Notes: a model not told the origin generated them from the letters alone. A DNA stretch of 64,000 bases from Nocardioides alkalitolerans DSM 16699 (GCF_000426525.1 NZ_AUFN01000013.1:248001-312000), one strand, 5' to 3'. Shown: positions 53,484 to 63,627, numbered from the stretch's first letter. Numbers and translations are program-made.

Positions 53484-54455
53484 TCAGCGCGCCATGCGGT
53501 CGGTCGGCGGCGCCACGGCGTCCAGCAGGCGCGCGATCACGGCCTCCACGGTCACGCCGCTGAACTGCGCCTCGGCGTCGAGGAGGATGCGGTGGCTCAG
53601 CACGGGCTCGGCCAGCTGCTTCACGTCGTCGGGCACGACGTGGTCGCGCCCCTCCGCGGCCGCCCAGGTCTTGGCGACGCGGATGAACGCCAGGCAGCCA
53701 CGGGCCGAGAGGCCCAGCTTCACGTGGGGCAGGCGGCGCGACTCCTCCGCGAGGTCGGCGATGTAGCCGACGACGGCGGGGTCGACGTACACCTCGTCGG
53801 CCAGCCCGCTCATCTGCGCGATGACCTCGCTGGTGACCACCGGCGTGATGAGGGCGGCGCGGTCGCGGACCTTGGCGCTGACCAGCAGCTCGACCGTCGC
53901 GGCGTGGTCGGGGTAGCCCACGGAACTCTTCATGAGGAAGCGGTCGAGCTGGGCCTCCGGGAGCCGGTAGGTGCCGGCCTGCTCGATCGGGTTCTGCGTC
54001 GCGATCACCATGAACGGCCGGCCGACGTCGCGCGGCACGCCGTCGACGGTGACCCGACCCTCCTCCATCACCTCGAGCAGTGCCGACTGCGTCTTCGGCG
54101 AGGCCCGGTTGATCTCGTCGGCCAGCACGATGGTGTGGAAGATCGGGCCGGGGTGGAAGTCGAACGTGCCCTTGTGCTGGTCGTAGACGGTCACGCCCGT
54201 CACGTCGGAGGGCAGGAGGTCGGGCGTGAACTGGATGCGCGCGTGGCTGCCGTGGACGCTGTTGGCGAGCGCCCGGGCCAGCATCGTCTTGCCCGTGCCG
54301 GGGAAGTCCTCGAGCAGCATGTGGCCCTCGGAGAGCAGGCACGTCAGCGCGAGCCGCACGACGTGGCGCTTGCCGAGCACGGCCTTCTCCATGTTCTCCG
54401 TCAGCCGGTCGAACATCTGGTGGAACCAGTCGGCCTGTTCACGGGAGAGCGTCAT
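53484..54455 (-). CDS. MoxR-family AAA+ ATPase
   Basis: A 323-residue AAA+ ATPase: Walker A near residue 44 in LLEDFPGTGKTMLARALA, Walker B ADEINRASPKTQSALLEVMEE, sensor 1 ATQNPIEQAGTYRLPEAQLDRFLM. MoxR proteins act as chaperone-like partners in maturing membrane or exported complexes, usually with DUF58/vWA proteins. First gene of the MoxR-DUF58-TgpA string, 63 bases downstream of the giant surface protein gene. Confidence 0.93.
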   Translation of the reverse strand: MTLSREQADWFHQMFDRLTENMEKAVLGKRHVVRLALTCLLSEGHMLLEDFPGTGKTMLARALANSVHGSHARIQFTPDLLPSDVTGVTVYDQHKGTFDFHPGPIFHTIVLADEINRASPKTQSALLEVMEEGRVTVDGVPRDVGRPFMVIATQNPIEQAGTYRLPEAQLDRFLMKSSVGYPDHAATVELLVSAKVRDRAALITPVVTSEVIAQMSGLADEVYVDPAVVGYIADLAEESRRLPHVKLGLSARGCLAFIRVAKTWAAAEGRDHVVPDDVKQLAEPVLSHRILLDAEAQFSGVTVEAVIARLLDAVAPPTDRMAR

Positions 54456-54518
54456 CGGGGTCCTCGGGTTCGGGGTGCGGTCGGGCTGCGGGGGTGGCGG
54501 CGTGCGGGCGGGGCGGGG

Positions 54519-57500
54519 CTACGGCCAGGTGTAGCGGGGGCTCGTGATGCCGCCGCAGGTGGCGGTCACCCAGCCGCCCGGGAAGCCGTAGTAGGCGCTG
54601 GTCTGGTGCCGGCCGTTGCCGTACGGGCCCTTCTGGCCGAACCCGCCGCCGGTGTTGGTGTTGATCGTGCAGGTCTGGTTGGAGGTGAAGCCCTCCATCG
54701 AGATGACGATGCGCCCGCACGAGTCGACCAGGCACTCGGAGCCGTCGGACGGACGGCTGCGGCACGGGTTGGCGGTGCGGTCGCGGCATGCGTCGCCCCG
54801 GCTGACGGCCACCGTCGGGTCGGGACGCCGCTGGGTGCGCACCTCGGCCGTGGCCGTCACCGGGCCGCGGCCCGGCGCGTTGTCCTGCAGTCGCACGGCG
54901 ATCCGGTGCCGCGAGTTGAACCCGCCGTCCTGCGCGCTGGTCGTCACCTCCCACGCGCCGACGCTGTTCGCCTCGTAGGTGCGCGTCGTCGTGGCGCCCG
55001 CCCCGCCGTCGCCGCCGTCGTAGGACTGGTCGACGAGCACCTGGGCCGGGTCGCCGTTCGTGTTCACCCGGATGCGGAACCGGACGGAGTTGCCGTCGAC
55101 GATCGGGTCGACCGAGACGAGGTGCTCCTGCCGCAGCGGCCCGTAGGTCTGCACCGAGCGGGTGCCCGACTGCGAGCAGGCCCCGCTCTCGTTGCAGACC
55201 CGCAGGTACGCCGACGTCGGGCCGCCGTTCGAGAGCCCGGAGATCGTCGTGTCGAGCCCGCCGCGCACGTCCTGCTCGAAGCGGGTCGCTCCCCCGGCGA
55301 CGATCGTCACCCGGGACGCCCCCCCGCGCGAGCTCGGCACCGTGGCCCGCACGCGCGCCTGGCCGTCCTGGCCCGTGGGCTCGATCGACCAGTCGCCCCA
55401 CTCGGCCGGCGTGCCGACGGCCGTCCACGTGGCCGCCGGGCCGGTGGACGACACGGCGTCCTCGAGCCCGTTGTTGTTCGTCGCGGTGACGTCGTAGGAG
55501 TAGGTGGTGCCGTCGTAGGTGAGGCCCGAGTCGACGCAGCGCGTGGAGGTGAGGTTGGTGCACTGGGCGAGCGGCGCGCCGTCGCGGCGCACCGTGTAGA
55601 GCACGGGGGTCGGACCGTTGGCGTCGACGGCGGCCCACGAGAGCTCGATGGCCCCCGCGTCGCCCGGCGTCCGGCGGTCCTCCACCGTCGGAGCGGCCGG
55701 CGTACCGGGCGCGCCGATGGACTGGAGCACGGCGCTCGCGGTCGCGGGGCCCTCGTCGTACGCGTTCTCGGCCGAGATGCGGAACTGGTAGGTGCGGTTG
55801 TTGTCGAGCCCGGTGACGACCACCTCGGGCGTGGCCACCTGGCGCTGGCCGCCGGGCCACTGCACGTAGTAGCGCTCGATCGCGGACGTCTCGGTGGTGG
55901 GCTCGGTCCAGCGCAGGGTGATCGTGCCGTCGCCCCGCGCGACCATCGCGATGCCGCCGACCGCGCCGGGCGGGGCGTCGGGCGTGGCCGCGGCCGACGC
56001 CGGGCTCCAGTCCGACCAGCCGATGGCGTTCTCCGCGCGCACCTCGAACGTGTAGGCCTCGCCGTTGGTGAGGCCGACGATGTCGCAGCGCGCGGCCGGG
56101 CAGACCTGGGTGCCGCCGGCGTGGCGCACCTCGTAGCGGCGGACCGGGGCCCCGTTCGCCTCGGGGGCGACCCACTGGAGGCCCACCTCCTGGCTGCGGA
56201 CGCCCGGCACGGGGACCGGGGCGGCCGGCGTGTCGGGGCGGTCGAGGATCTCGACCCGCACCGTGCCCTCGACCTGCCGCTCGGGCCCGCCGTCGGCGAC
56301 GTCGCTCATCGTGACGCGGAACTCGGCCACGCCGTCGACCCGGTCGGCCGTGCTGATCCTCAGGCCGCTGCTGCCGTCGCGGGACGCCTCCACGCCCTCG
56401 ATCGGCGTGGCCTCGGTGACCTCCACCAGCGTGGGCTCCGGGTCGTCGACCCCGGACCGCAGGTAGGGCGCCAGCTCGATCGTGCGCTCCTCGCCGGCTC
56501 GCATGTCGGAGACGTTCACCGGGGCCATCCGCGGCCGCGGGGCCTCGACGACCCGCACCGTGAGCAGGCCCGGGTCGCTGTCGCCCGAGGTGAGGGACAG
56601 CTGGGCCTCCGAGCCCGGGGCGGCGTTCGCGGCGGCGCTCACCGTGACGACGGGACCGCTCGCCTCGATGATCGACAGACCGTCGACCGAGGTCTCCCAG
56701 TCGGAGTCGAACGACAGCTCCTCCGTCGGGTCGGAGGTCCAGACGTGGCAGCGGACGGCCACGTCGAGCGCGATCTCGCGCCCCTGCACGACCTCGACCG
56801 GCGCCGTGGGGCAGCTGAGGATCGGGACGGCGTCACCGACCTGCACCGGGATCGAGACGAAGGCGCGCACGCCCTCGGGGTCGTCGACGCCCGAGCCGGT
56901 CGTGACCTCGGCGACCACGGCGGCCGGCCCGCGGTAGCCGTCGACCGCCTGGACGTCGAAGGTCTGGTCGCCCGTGATCTCGACGGACACCTCGGCGGCC
57001 GGGGAGGTCCAGATGCGGTCCGTGAGCGTGAAGGACACCTCGCCGCCGGAGGGGTCGACGACGTACTCGCCGAGCTGCTCGCTCGTGCTCTGGCCCGAGC
57101 CGACCCGGATGACCCCGTCCTCCCGCAGGTACGGAGCCCCGTCGAGGGCCGCAGGGACGAACAGCGACGCCACGGCCGCACCGCCGTCGGCGTCCTCGAC
57201 GCGGAAGCCGACGACCACGGGGTGGGCCGACCGGGTGACCTCGACGGCGCGGCCGTCGGTGGTCGCGACGACGCCGTCGGGGGCGAAGACGTCGGTGACC
57301 ACGAGCCCGTCGTCGGGACCGTCGGGGTCGAAGGCCTCCTCGAGCACGTCGACGCCCACCGACTCGCCCGCGTCGGCCTCGCCGAACGCGTCGTACACGA
57401 CGGGCGGGTTGTTGTACGGCGACGCCGTGCGCACCGTCACCGTCGCGCGCGAGGACGCGAGGCCGTTGCTGATCTCGTAGACGGCCTCCACGACCGCACC

Positions 57501-60500
57501 CGGCTCGGTGGGCGCGCTCACCCGGAGCGGTCCGGACGCGGAGTCGAGGCTGACGCCCTCGGGCGGGTCGACGAGCTCCACGGTCACCCGGTCGCCGGGG
57601 GCCGTCACGTCGTTGGAGAGCACGTCGACCCGCAGGTCGCGGCCCGGCTCCACGGTCGCGACGTCGTCGACGGCCAGCGGGGGCTGCGAGTCGCCCGGGG
57701 GCACGACGGCCACCCGGACGGTGCCGGACGCCTCCTCGCCGCTCGGGTCGACGACGGTGTAGGCGAACTCGTCGGTGCCGCCGCCGGCGCCCGGGTAGGC
57801 CTGGTACTCGAGCGAGTTGGCGCCGTACCGCAGCACGCGGCCCAGCGCGGGGGCGCTCGCGATGCCGGTGACCGTCACCGCGTCGCCGTCGGGGTCCACG
57901 CCGCCGCCCGGGAGCCGGATGACCAGCCGCTCGCCGGCAACCGTGCGGCCCTCCAGGGTGGGCGGCTCCGGGGGCCGGTTGACGGCGGCGGCCGGGATGA
58001 CCGTGACCTCGATGCGTCCGGGCGACCGCTCCCCCGCCGCGTTGCCCGCGAGGTAGGTGACCTGCAGCGAGAGCGGCTCGGTGAGCCCCGACGGGGCGAC
58101 GTAGCGCACCTGGCGGCCCGAGACGAAGGCACGGCCGACGTCCGCCACGGTGCCGTCGACGGAGACCGCGGCGAGCTCGCCGCGCGGCAGGCCCTCGGCC
58201 TCGGGCACGAGCGTGAGGGTCTCTCCGGACGGGCTGAAGTCGTTGTCGAGCACGGGCACCGTCGCGACCGCGCCCGACCGGATGACGAGCCGGTCGGTCT
58301 GGGTCACGGGCGCGGTGTCGTCGGGCACCGGGCGCTGGCTGACGACGACCTCGCCCTCGACCTCGGCCCCCGCGCCGTTGCTGATCGTGTAGGAGACGAC
58401 CTGCGGGTTGGGCTGCAGCTCGCTCTCCTGCGCGGCGATGCGCAGCCACCGGCCGTCGACGACCGCGACGTCGAGCTGGTCGGCCGTGCGGGCGGTCGCG
58501 GTCTGCACGACGAGGAGGCCGCCGCGCGGGTCGACGTCGTTGGCGAGCACGTCGACGATGCTCGCGGCCTGCCCGTGCAGCGTGAGCTGGTCGGGCATGG
58601 CGACCGGTACGGCGGGCGGGTTGCGCGGCGCTGCCACGTCGACGCGGATGCGGCCCTCGACCGGCGCCGCGTTGCCGTAGGCGAGGCCGTAGTCGAGGAA
58701 GTAGGTCGTGGCGCGGGGCGCCCGGAACGAGAGCGTGCCGCCCGCGAGGTCGGTCTCGACCACGGCGTCGCCCGTGCCCTGGGCGGGTCCGGCCAGGGCG
58801 AGCTCGGCGTCGGGCGTGCCCGGGTCGGAGCCCGGCAGGTCGTTGGCGAGCGGCCGGATCGTGATGGGCTCGCCGACCTCACCGCTGACGACGTCGGGCT
58901 CCGCGACCGGCGAGACCGGTGTGCGCTCGCTCGAGTCCTGCACCCGGACGTCGAGCTCGCCGGCGACCGTCTCGCCGACCCCGTCGGAGACCTCGTAGCG
59001 CACGCTCCGCACGCCGGCCGTGTAGCCGGCCTCGAACCGGATGCGCCCGTCGGCGGTGGGGCGGGCGATCGTCGTGCCGGTGGGGTCGCCGCCCACCACG
59101 GCCGTCGTGAGCGTCAGCGGGTCGGAGTCGAGGCGGTCACGCCAGTCGGGCAGCACCGGCAGGTCGAGCACGCCGCCGACGGGCACGACCCAGTCGCGCA
59201 CGGGCGCGAGCTCGCGCAGCTGGGGCGCGTTGTTCTCCCCCGCGGTGCGCGTCTCGACGGTCACCGTGGCGCTCGCCGAGACGTCGGCGCGGCCGTCGTC
59301 GATGGTGTAGCCGAACGTGGTCGTGGGCGCCGCGCCCTCGGGGAGGCGGATCTGGACGGTCTGGCCGTCGGGGCTCACGGTGAGGTCGACGTCGTTGCCG
59401 ACGGGCGCGTCGACCGACCGGATCGACAGCAGCCGGCCCTCGGGGGCGGTGTCGTTGTCGAGCGGGTGGAGCACGGCCGTCTGGCCCGGACGGGCGCCGA
59501 ACGCGTCGTCGTTCGCGACGGGCGGGCGCCGGTCGCCGTCGCTCTCGGTCTCGTTCTCCTCGTTGTCGTCCTCGTCGGTGGTGCGCTCCCGGAACGCGTC
59601 CCAGTTGTCGAGGCGCGCGGGCTGGTCGGAGTCGATGTCCCACACCGCCCCCGTGAGGCGGTCGTTGAGGAGGATCTCGCCGCGGTTCACGCGGAAGACG
59701 AGGTCGGTGGCCGTGGTGGCGAGCCCGGCCACCCGGCCCTCGTCGCCCAGGTCGCCGCACTGGGTCGCGACGGCCGCGGCGTCGCCCGACCAGGCGCCGT
59801 ACCGGCACGCGCCCAGGCGCACGGGCGGGGTCGGTGTGCCGCCCCCCGTGGCCGCCACCTCGGTCACGGCGCCGTCGGTGAGGTCGACCTCGAGGAGCCG
59901 GGTGCCGTCGGCCACCAGCACGCCGTCGGCGCCGGGGCCCGCCTGCTGGAGCACGACCTCGCCCGACAGCTCGTCGGCGAGGTCGACCTCGAGCGCACCG
60001 TCGCCGGCCCCGGGCACGAGCAGCCGGCCCGCGTCGGGGTCGAGCACCACGGCGAGGCCGCCGACCGCCGTGACGACGGACTGCTCCCCCAGCGTGGCGT
60101 CGAGCTCGTCGGTGGCGGGGTCGGCGACGCCGGTGCCGGCCGGGTCGAGGCGCGTGAGGGTCGACTCGCCGGCGGCGAGCACCCAGGTGGTGCCGTCGGT
60201 GCCGACGGCCAGCGACGACGCACCGGCCAGCTCGGCGGCGGGCGTGGCCTGGGCGTCGAGGGTGGCCACGGGCGCGTACGGCGCGTCGGCGCCCATCCGC
60301 TGCACCCACACGGCGCCGGCGGTCGGGTCGAGCACGGCGGCCGTGCCACCGGCGAGCCGCACCTGCGACCCGGGGCCCACCGACGCCTGCTCGCCCTCGG
60401 GGTGCTGCACGGTGGCGGGGTCGAGCGGGGCGAGCACGCCGGCGGAGCTGTTGAAGCCGATGACGGCCGCGCCGTCCTGCACGATGTCGAGCCGCGCGTC

Positions 60501-60740
60501 GAGCTGGGCGAAGAGCGCGCTGTCGATCTGGCCGATGGGCTTGTTCACCCGGCCGTACATGCTGTCGGTGTTGTTGGTGACCCAGACGCCGCCGTCGTTG
60601 AGGTCGGCCTCGTGGGAGTCGACGCCGTCGGCGGAGGCGGCGTAGACGACGAAGGCCGTGGCGGCAAGCGCCAGCGCCAGGTAGCTCGCCAGTGCTGCCC
60701 GGCGACGCCCCCGTCCGGCCTCGGTGCCCCTCGTCGACAT
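54519..60740 (-). CDS. Giant membrane-anchored Ig-like/FN3 surface protein
   Basis: A 2073-residue protein. One hydrophobic segment (about residues 15-36) anchors it. Residues 45-385 are repeated short strands (VAVLDPTAGAVWVQ, LAVVLDPDAGRLLV) that suggest a beta-propeller. An acidic linker (TTDEDDNEENETESDGD) follows. Then come many Ig/cadherin-like repeats carrying VxxNDxxP motifs (HPLDNDTAPEG, RPLANDLPGSDPG, DVLANDVDPRGG, PVLDNDFSPSGE, DVLSNDVTAPGD), then about four FN3 modules (residues 1490-1850), and a Cys-containing C-terminal domain of about 230 residues. It resembles the Fn3 protein of the bifidobacterial PFNA cluster and is probably an extended cell-surface or adhesion protein. The kinase-FHA pair is divergent. 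Confidence 0.87.
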   Translation of the reverse strand: MSTRGTEAGRGRRRAALASYLALALAATAFVVYAASADGVDSHEADLNDGGVWVTNNTDSMYGRVNKPIGQIDSALFAQLDARLDIVQDGAAVIGFNSSAGVLAPLDPATVQHPEGEQASVGPGSQVRLAGGTAAVLDPTAGAVWVQRMGADAPYAPVATLDAQATPAAELAGASSLAVGTDGTTWVLAAGESTLTRLDPAGTGVADPATDELDATLGEQSVVTAVGGLAVVLDPDAGRLLVPGAGDGALEVDLADELSGEVVLQQAGPGADGVLVADGTRLLEVDLTDGAVTEVAATGGGTPTPPVRLGACRYGAWSGDAAAVATQCGDLGDEGRVAGLATTATDLVFRVNRGEILLNDRLTGAVWDIDSDQPARLDNWDAFRERTTDEDDNEENETESDGDRRPPVANDDAFGARPGQTAVLHPLDNDTAPEGRLLSIRSVDAPVGNDVDLTVSPDGQTVQIRLPEGAAPTTTFGYTIDDGRADVSASATVTVETRTAGENNAPQLRELAPVRDWVVPVGGVLDLPVLPDWRDRLDSDPLTLTTAVVGGDPTGTTIARPTADGRIRFEAGYTAGVRSVRYEVSDGVGETVAGELDVRVQDSSERTPVSPVAEPDVVSGEVGEPITIRPLANDLPGSDPGTPDAELALAGPAQGTGDAVVETDLAGGTLSFRAPRATTYFLDYGLAYGNAAPVEGRIRVDVAAPRNPPAVPVAMPDQLTLHGQAASIVDVLANDVDPRGGLLVVQTATARTADQLDVAVVDGRWLRIAAQESELQPNPQVVSYTISNGAGAEVEGEVVVSQRPVPDDTAPVTQTDRLVIRSGAVATVPVLDNDFSPSGETLTLVPEAEGLPRGELAAVSVDGTVADVGRAFVSGRQVRYVAPSGLTEPLSLQVTYLAGNAAGERSPGRIEVTVIPAAAVNRPPEPPTLEGRTVAGERLVIRLPGGGVDPDGDAVTVTGIASAPALGRVLRYGANSLEYQAYPGAGGGTDEFAYTVVDPSGEEASGTVRVAVVPPGDSQPPLAVDDVATVEPGRDLRVDVLSNDVTAPGDRVTVELVDPPEGVSLDSASGPLRVSAPTEPGAVVEAVYEISNGLASSRATVTVRTASPYNNPPVVYDAFGEADAGESVGVDVLEEAFDPDGPDDGLVVTDVFAPDGVVATTDGRAVEVTRSAHPVVVGFRVEDADGGAAVASLFVPAALDGAPYLREDGVIRVGSGQSTSEQLGEYVVDPSGGEVSFTLTDRIWTSPAAEVSVEITGDQTFDVQAVDGYRGPAAVVAEVTTGSGVDDPEGVRAFVSIPVQVGDAVPILSCPTAPVEVVQGREIALDVAVRCHVWTSDPTEELSFDSDWETSVDGLSIIEASGPVVTVSAAANAAPGSEAQLSLTSGDSDPGLLTVRVVEAPRPRMAPVNVSDMRAGEERTIELAPYLRSGVDDPEPTLVEVTEATPIEGVEASRDGSSGLRISTADRVDGVAEFRVTMSDVADGGPERQVEGTVRVEILDRPDTPAAPVPVPGVRSQEVGLQWVAPEANGAPVRRYEVRHAGGTQVCPAARCDIVGLTNGEAYTFEVRAENAIGWSDWSPASAAATPDAPPGAVGGIAMVARGDGTITLRWTEPTTETSAIERYYVQWPGGQRQVATPEVVVTGLDNNRTYQFRISAENAYDEGPATASAVLQSIGAPGTPAAPTVEDRRTPGDAGAIELSWAAVDANGPTPVLYTVRRDGAPLAQCTNLTSTRCVDSGLTYDGTTYSYDVTATNNNGLEDAVSSTGPAATWTAVGTPAEWGDWSIEPTGQDGQARVRATVPSSRGGASRVTIVAGGATRFEQDVRGGLDTTISGLSNGGPTSAYLRVCNESGACSQSGTRSVQTYGPLRQEHLVSVDPIVDGNSVRFRIRVNTNGDPAQVLVDQSYDGGDGGAGATTTRTYEANSVGAWEVTTSAQDGGFNSRHRIAVRLQDNAPGRGPVTATAEVRTQRRPDPTVAVSRGDACRDRTANPCRSRPSDGSECLVDSCGRIVISMEGFTSNQTCTINTNTGGGFGQKGPYGNGRHQTSAYYGFPGGWVTATCGGITSPRYTWP

Positions 60741-60901
60741 TCCCCCACGCCCGCTCTGCTCGGCAGGTAACGGGAGGAGGGTAGATCACCCGACCGACAT
60801 CCCGGGGGCCGGATCCCGAGGTCGTCGCCCGTCGCGGACGGCGACGGTCCACAATGGGCGCTGCGACCCGGGGGATCGGTGTCCGCGGAAGGGGGTGGAC
60901 C

Positions 60902-62170
60902 GTGCCGCACGGCGGGCAGGACGACGCGCTCGGCGTCGCCGAGGCGACGTACGCCGTCGGTGACCGCCTGCTCCTCGGGGACGGCGCCCGCTGGCTCCTG
61001 GTCGACCTCCCGTTCCCGGCCGAGGGCCCGTCGGCCACCGCGCTCGTCGCACGGCTGTGGGCCGACGCCGGCCACCCCGACGCCCTCGACCGCTGGACGG
61101 CGACGCTCGCCGCGTCGTACGGCGACGCCCTCCCCGACCTCGCGGCGGTCGACGTCACCGAGCACGCCTACCGCCGGGCGACCCACGGGCGGGGCCGCAC
61201 GAGCGAGACGGCCGACGAGGTCGTCCTGGGCCTGGGCGGTCCGACGGCCGCACCCACCGGGCTCCTCCGGGCGGGCACCGTGGGCGCGTCGGGCGCCCGG
61301 GTACGACGCGCCCCCACCGCCGCCCCCGCCGCCGTCGCTCCCACCGCCCTCGCCCGCCCGGGCGGCGGTCGCCCCGTCCGCGCCGTGGGCACGCCCGACC
61401 TCGGTCCCCCGCCCGGCGACGTCGTCACCGAGATCCCGCCGGAGATCCTCGCGGCGCGCGGTCCCGACGTGCCCGCCGGCGCCGGGTTCAGCGTGGTCGA
61501 CACCTCGGAGCCCGCCGGGGGCGGCGCGGCGCCGGGCTCGACCGCGGTGCGCCGCACGCCCCCGTCGTCCGCCTCCGCCGACCACGACGGCGCCACGGTC
61601 CACCGCCCGGAGCCCGCCCCGGAGCCCGCCCCGGAGCCCGCCCCCCAGCTCAGCCAGGGCACGTCCGAGACGGTGCTCGCGCTGCGGTGCCCGGTCGGCC
61701 ACGTCACGTCGACCACCTCGCCGGTCTGCCTCTTCTGCGGTCGGGCGGTGCCGTCGGGCGACCCGCAGCGGCTGCCGCGCCCGCCGCTGGGGGTGCTGCG
61801 CCTGCCGACGGGCGAGGTGGTGCCGCTCGACCGGGGCGTCGTCCTGGGCCGTCGCCCCTCCCCCGTGCCGGGGTCGGAGCAGTGGCCGCACCTCGTGCAC
61901 CTGCCGGCCGACTCGACGTACCTCTCCCGCTCCCACCTCGAGGTGGTGCTCGACGGGTGGCACGTCGTGGCCCGCGACCTCGGCTCCCGGGGAGGCACGA
62001 CGCGCTACGTGCCGGGCCGACCCGGCGAGCGGCTCCGGCCGTCCGAGGACTACGTGCTGGAGCCCGGCCACGTGCTCGACCTCGCCGACGTCTACGAGGT
62101 GTCGTTCGAGGTGCTCGACGACCCGTTCCCCGCTCCCGACCCCGACGCGCCGCAGGGAGGCGACCGATGA
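60902..62170 (+). CDS. FHA-domain protein
   Basis: A 422-residue protein. The N-terminal part (residues 1-85) is a globular domain with GDRLLLGDGARWLLVDLP; a long Pro/Ala-rich linker follows, with three PEPA repeats. A CPVGH and CLFCG pair near residue 265 may bind zinc. The C-terminal FHA domain has VLGRRPSPVPG, STYLSRSHLEVVLDGWHVVARDLGSRGG and binds phosphothreonine. The GTG at 60902 is preferred because a GGAAGGGGG stretch precedes it; ATG at 60854 is the alternative. It overlaps the kinase gene by ATGA, so the two probably act together. Confidence 0.85.
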   Translation: MPHGGQDDALGVAEATYAVGDRLLLGDGARWLLVDLPFPAEGPSATALVARLWADAGHPDALDRWTATLAASYGDALPDLAAVDVTEHAYRRATHGRGRTSETADEVVLGLGGPTAAPTGLLRAGTVGASGARVRRAPTAAPAAVAPTALARPGGGRPVRAVGTPDLGPPPGDVVTEIPPEILAARGPDVPAGAGFSVVDTSEPAGGGAAPGSTAVRRTPPSSASADHDGATVHRPEPAPEPAPEPAPQLSQGTSETVLALRCPVGHVTSTTSPVCLFCGRAVPSGDPQRLPRPPLGVLRLPTGEVVPLDRGVVLGRRPSPVPGSEQWPHLVHLPADSTYLSRSHLEVVLDGWHVVARDLGSRGGTTRYVPGRPGERLRPSEDYVLEPGHVLDLADVYEVSFEVLDDPFPAPDPDAPQGGDR

Positions 62171-63624
62171 GCGGCCCCGAGATCCCGGGCTTCACCTACC
62201 TGCAGCACCTGGGCAGCGGCGGCTTCGCCCACGTGTTCCTCTACGAGCAGCAGTGGCCGCGGCAGCGGGTCGCGATCAAGGTCGTGCGGCCCGACGTGCC
62301 GCTGACGGACCGGGAGAAGCAGCTCTTCACCTCCGAGGCCGACGCGATGGCGCGCCTCGCCGACCACCCCTACATCGTCTCGGTGATCACCGCGGGCATC
62401 ACGAGCCCGCAGCAGGGCTCGCGGCCCTACCTGGTGATGCGCTACTGCCCGCCGCCGGACCTCGGGCTGCGGGTGCGCACCCAGCCCATGACGGTGCCGG
62501 ACGCGGTCGCGACGGGCGTGAAGCTCGCCAGCGCCGTGGAGACGGCCCACCGCGCAGGGATCCTGCACCGCGACATCAAGCCGAGCAACGTGCTCGTGAC
62601 GACGTACTCGGAGCCGGCCCTCTCCGACTTCGGCATCGCCGGTCGTGCCGCCGACGTGCACCGGGAGTCGGAGATCCGGATCTCCTACCCGTGGACGGCG
62701 CCCGAGCTGCTCGAGGGCCGCTCCAACGGCTCGGTGGCCTCCGACGTCTACTCCCTGGGCGCCACGATCTGGAACCTGCTCGTCGGGCGCTCCCCGTTCG
62801 CCGTGCCCCAGGGCGACAACTCGACCCCGGCGCTGAGCGCCCGCATCCTGCACTCCCCGCCCCCGCCGACCGGCCGGGCCGACGTGCCGCCCGCCCTCGA
62901 CCGCCTCCTGCAGCAGGCGATGGCGAAGCACCCCTCCCACCGGCCCGGCTCCGCGCTGGAGCTCGCCCGGTCGCTGCAGCAGGTCGAGAGCGCGGCCGGG
63001 TACGCCCGCACGGCCATCGCCGTCGAGACCGTGAGCGGCGACGCGCCCGCCGGCGGGGCGGGGGCCGCTGCGGGCACCTCCCTCGACCCCGACGTCACCT
63101 CGGTCAAGCCGCTCACCGTCGTCTCGGCCTCGGGCCCGCGCTCGCTGTCGGTCGACCGGGGTACGACGGGGGGCGGGCGCCGCAGCGTCGAGCCCGACGA
63201 GGACGACGACGCCCCGCTGTCGCGCAGCGGCCTGGTGTGGACGGTCGTCGGCGTCGTGGTGCTGCTCGCCGTGGCCGCGGCCCTCTTCCTGCGCCCGGGC
63301 GGGGGCGACGACGAGGCGGAACCGGACGACGGCCCGAGCGCCGCCGCCTCGACCACCCCCGGCGACATCGCCCCCGACGCGCCCGCCGCTCCCCCGACGG
63401 TGACGGTCACCCCCGTCACCGGGGGCGTCGAGTTCGCCTGGACGACCGACGACCTGCGCGCGAGCGACACGTGGGAGTACCGGGTGCCGGCCACGGGCCA
63501 GGGCGAGCGCACCAGCGACACGTCGCTCGTCGTACCCCTGGCAGCCGACGGCCGCACGTGCATGCAGGTGCGGCAGATCCGGGCGACGACCACGTCGCCG
63601 TGGGCGGAGCGCTGCGCCGACTGA
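62167..63624 (+). CDS. Membrane-anchored Ser/Thr protein kinase
   Basis: A 485-residue Hanks-type kinase. The catalytic domain (about residues 8-275) has the glycine loop GSGGFAHV, the lysine in VAIKVV, HRDIKPSNVL and DFGIA, all intact. A disordered cytoplasmic linker leads to one membrane segment (about 356-378) and an external part of about 105 residues with an FN3-like VEFAWTTDD pattern. It resembles Pkb2 of the PFNA cluster. Start overlaps the FHA gene; the stop is four bases from a convergent tRNA gene. Confidence 0.93.
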   Translation: MSGPEIPGFTYLQHLGSGGFAHVFLYEQQWPRQRVAIKVVRPDVPLTDREKQLFTSEADAMARLADHPYIVSVITAGITSPQQGSRPYLVMRYCPPPDLGLRVRTQPMTVPDAVATGVKLASAVETAHRAGILHRDIKPSNVLVTTYSEPALSDFGIAGRAADVHRESEIRISYPWTAPELLEGRSNGSVASDVYSLGATIWNLLVGRSPFAVPQGDNSTPALSARILHSPPPPTGRADVPPALDRLLQQAMAKHPSHRPGSALELARSLQQVESAAGYARTAIAVETVSGDAPAGGAGAAAGTSLDPDVTSVKPLTVVSASGPRSLSVDRGTTGGGRRSVEPDEDDDAPLSRSGLVWTVVGVVVLLAVAAALFLRPGGGDDEAEPDDGPSAAASTTPGDIAPDAPAAPPTVTVTPVTGGVEFAWTTDDLRASDTWEYRVPATGQGERTSDTSLVVPLAADGRTCMQVRQIRATTTSPWAERCAD

Positions 63625-63627
63625 CGG

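Noticed and set aside
50031..60770. An uninterrupted frame of more than 10 kb on the + strand, antisense to the surface-protein cluster.
   Set aside because: It lies antisense to well-recognised TgpA, DUF58, MoxR and Ig/FN3 genes. Long antisense frames without stops are expected from G/C at third codon positions, and its translation is a low-complexity Arg/Gly/Val/Asp-rich product with no domain.
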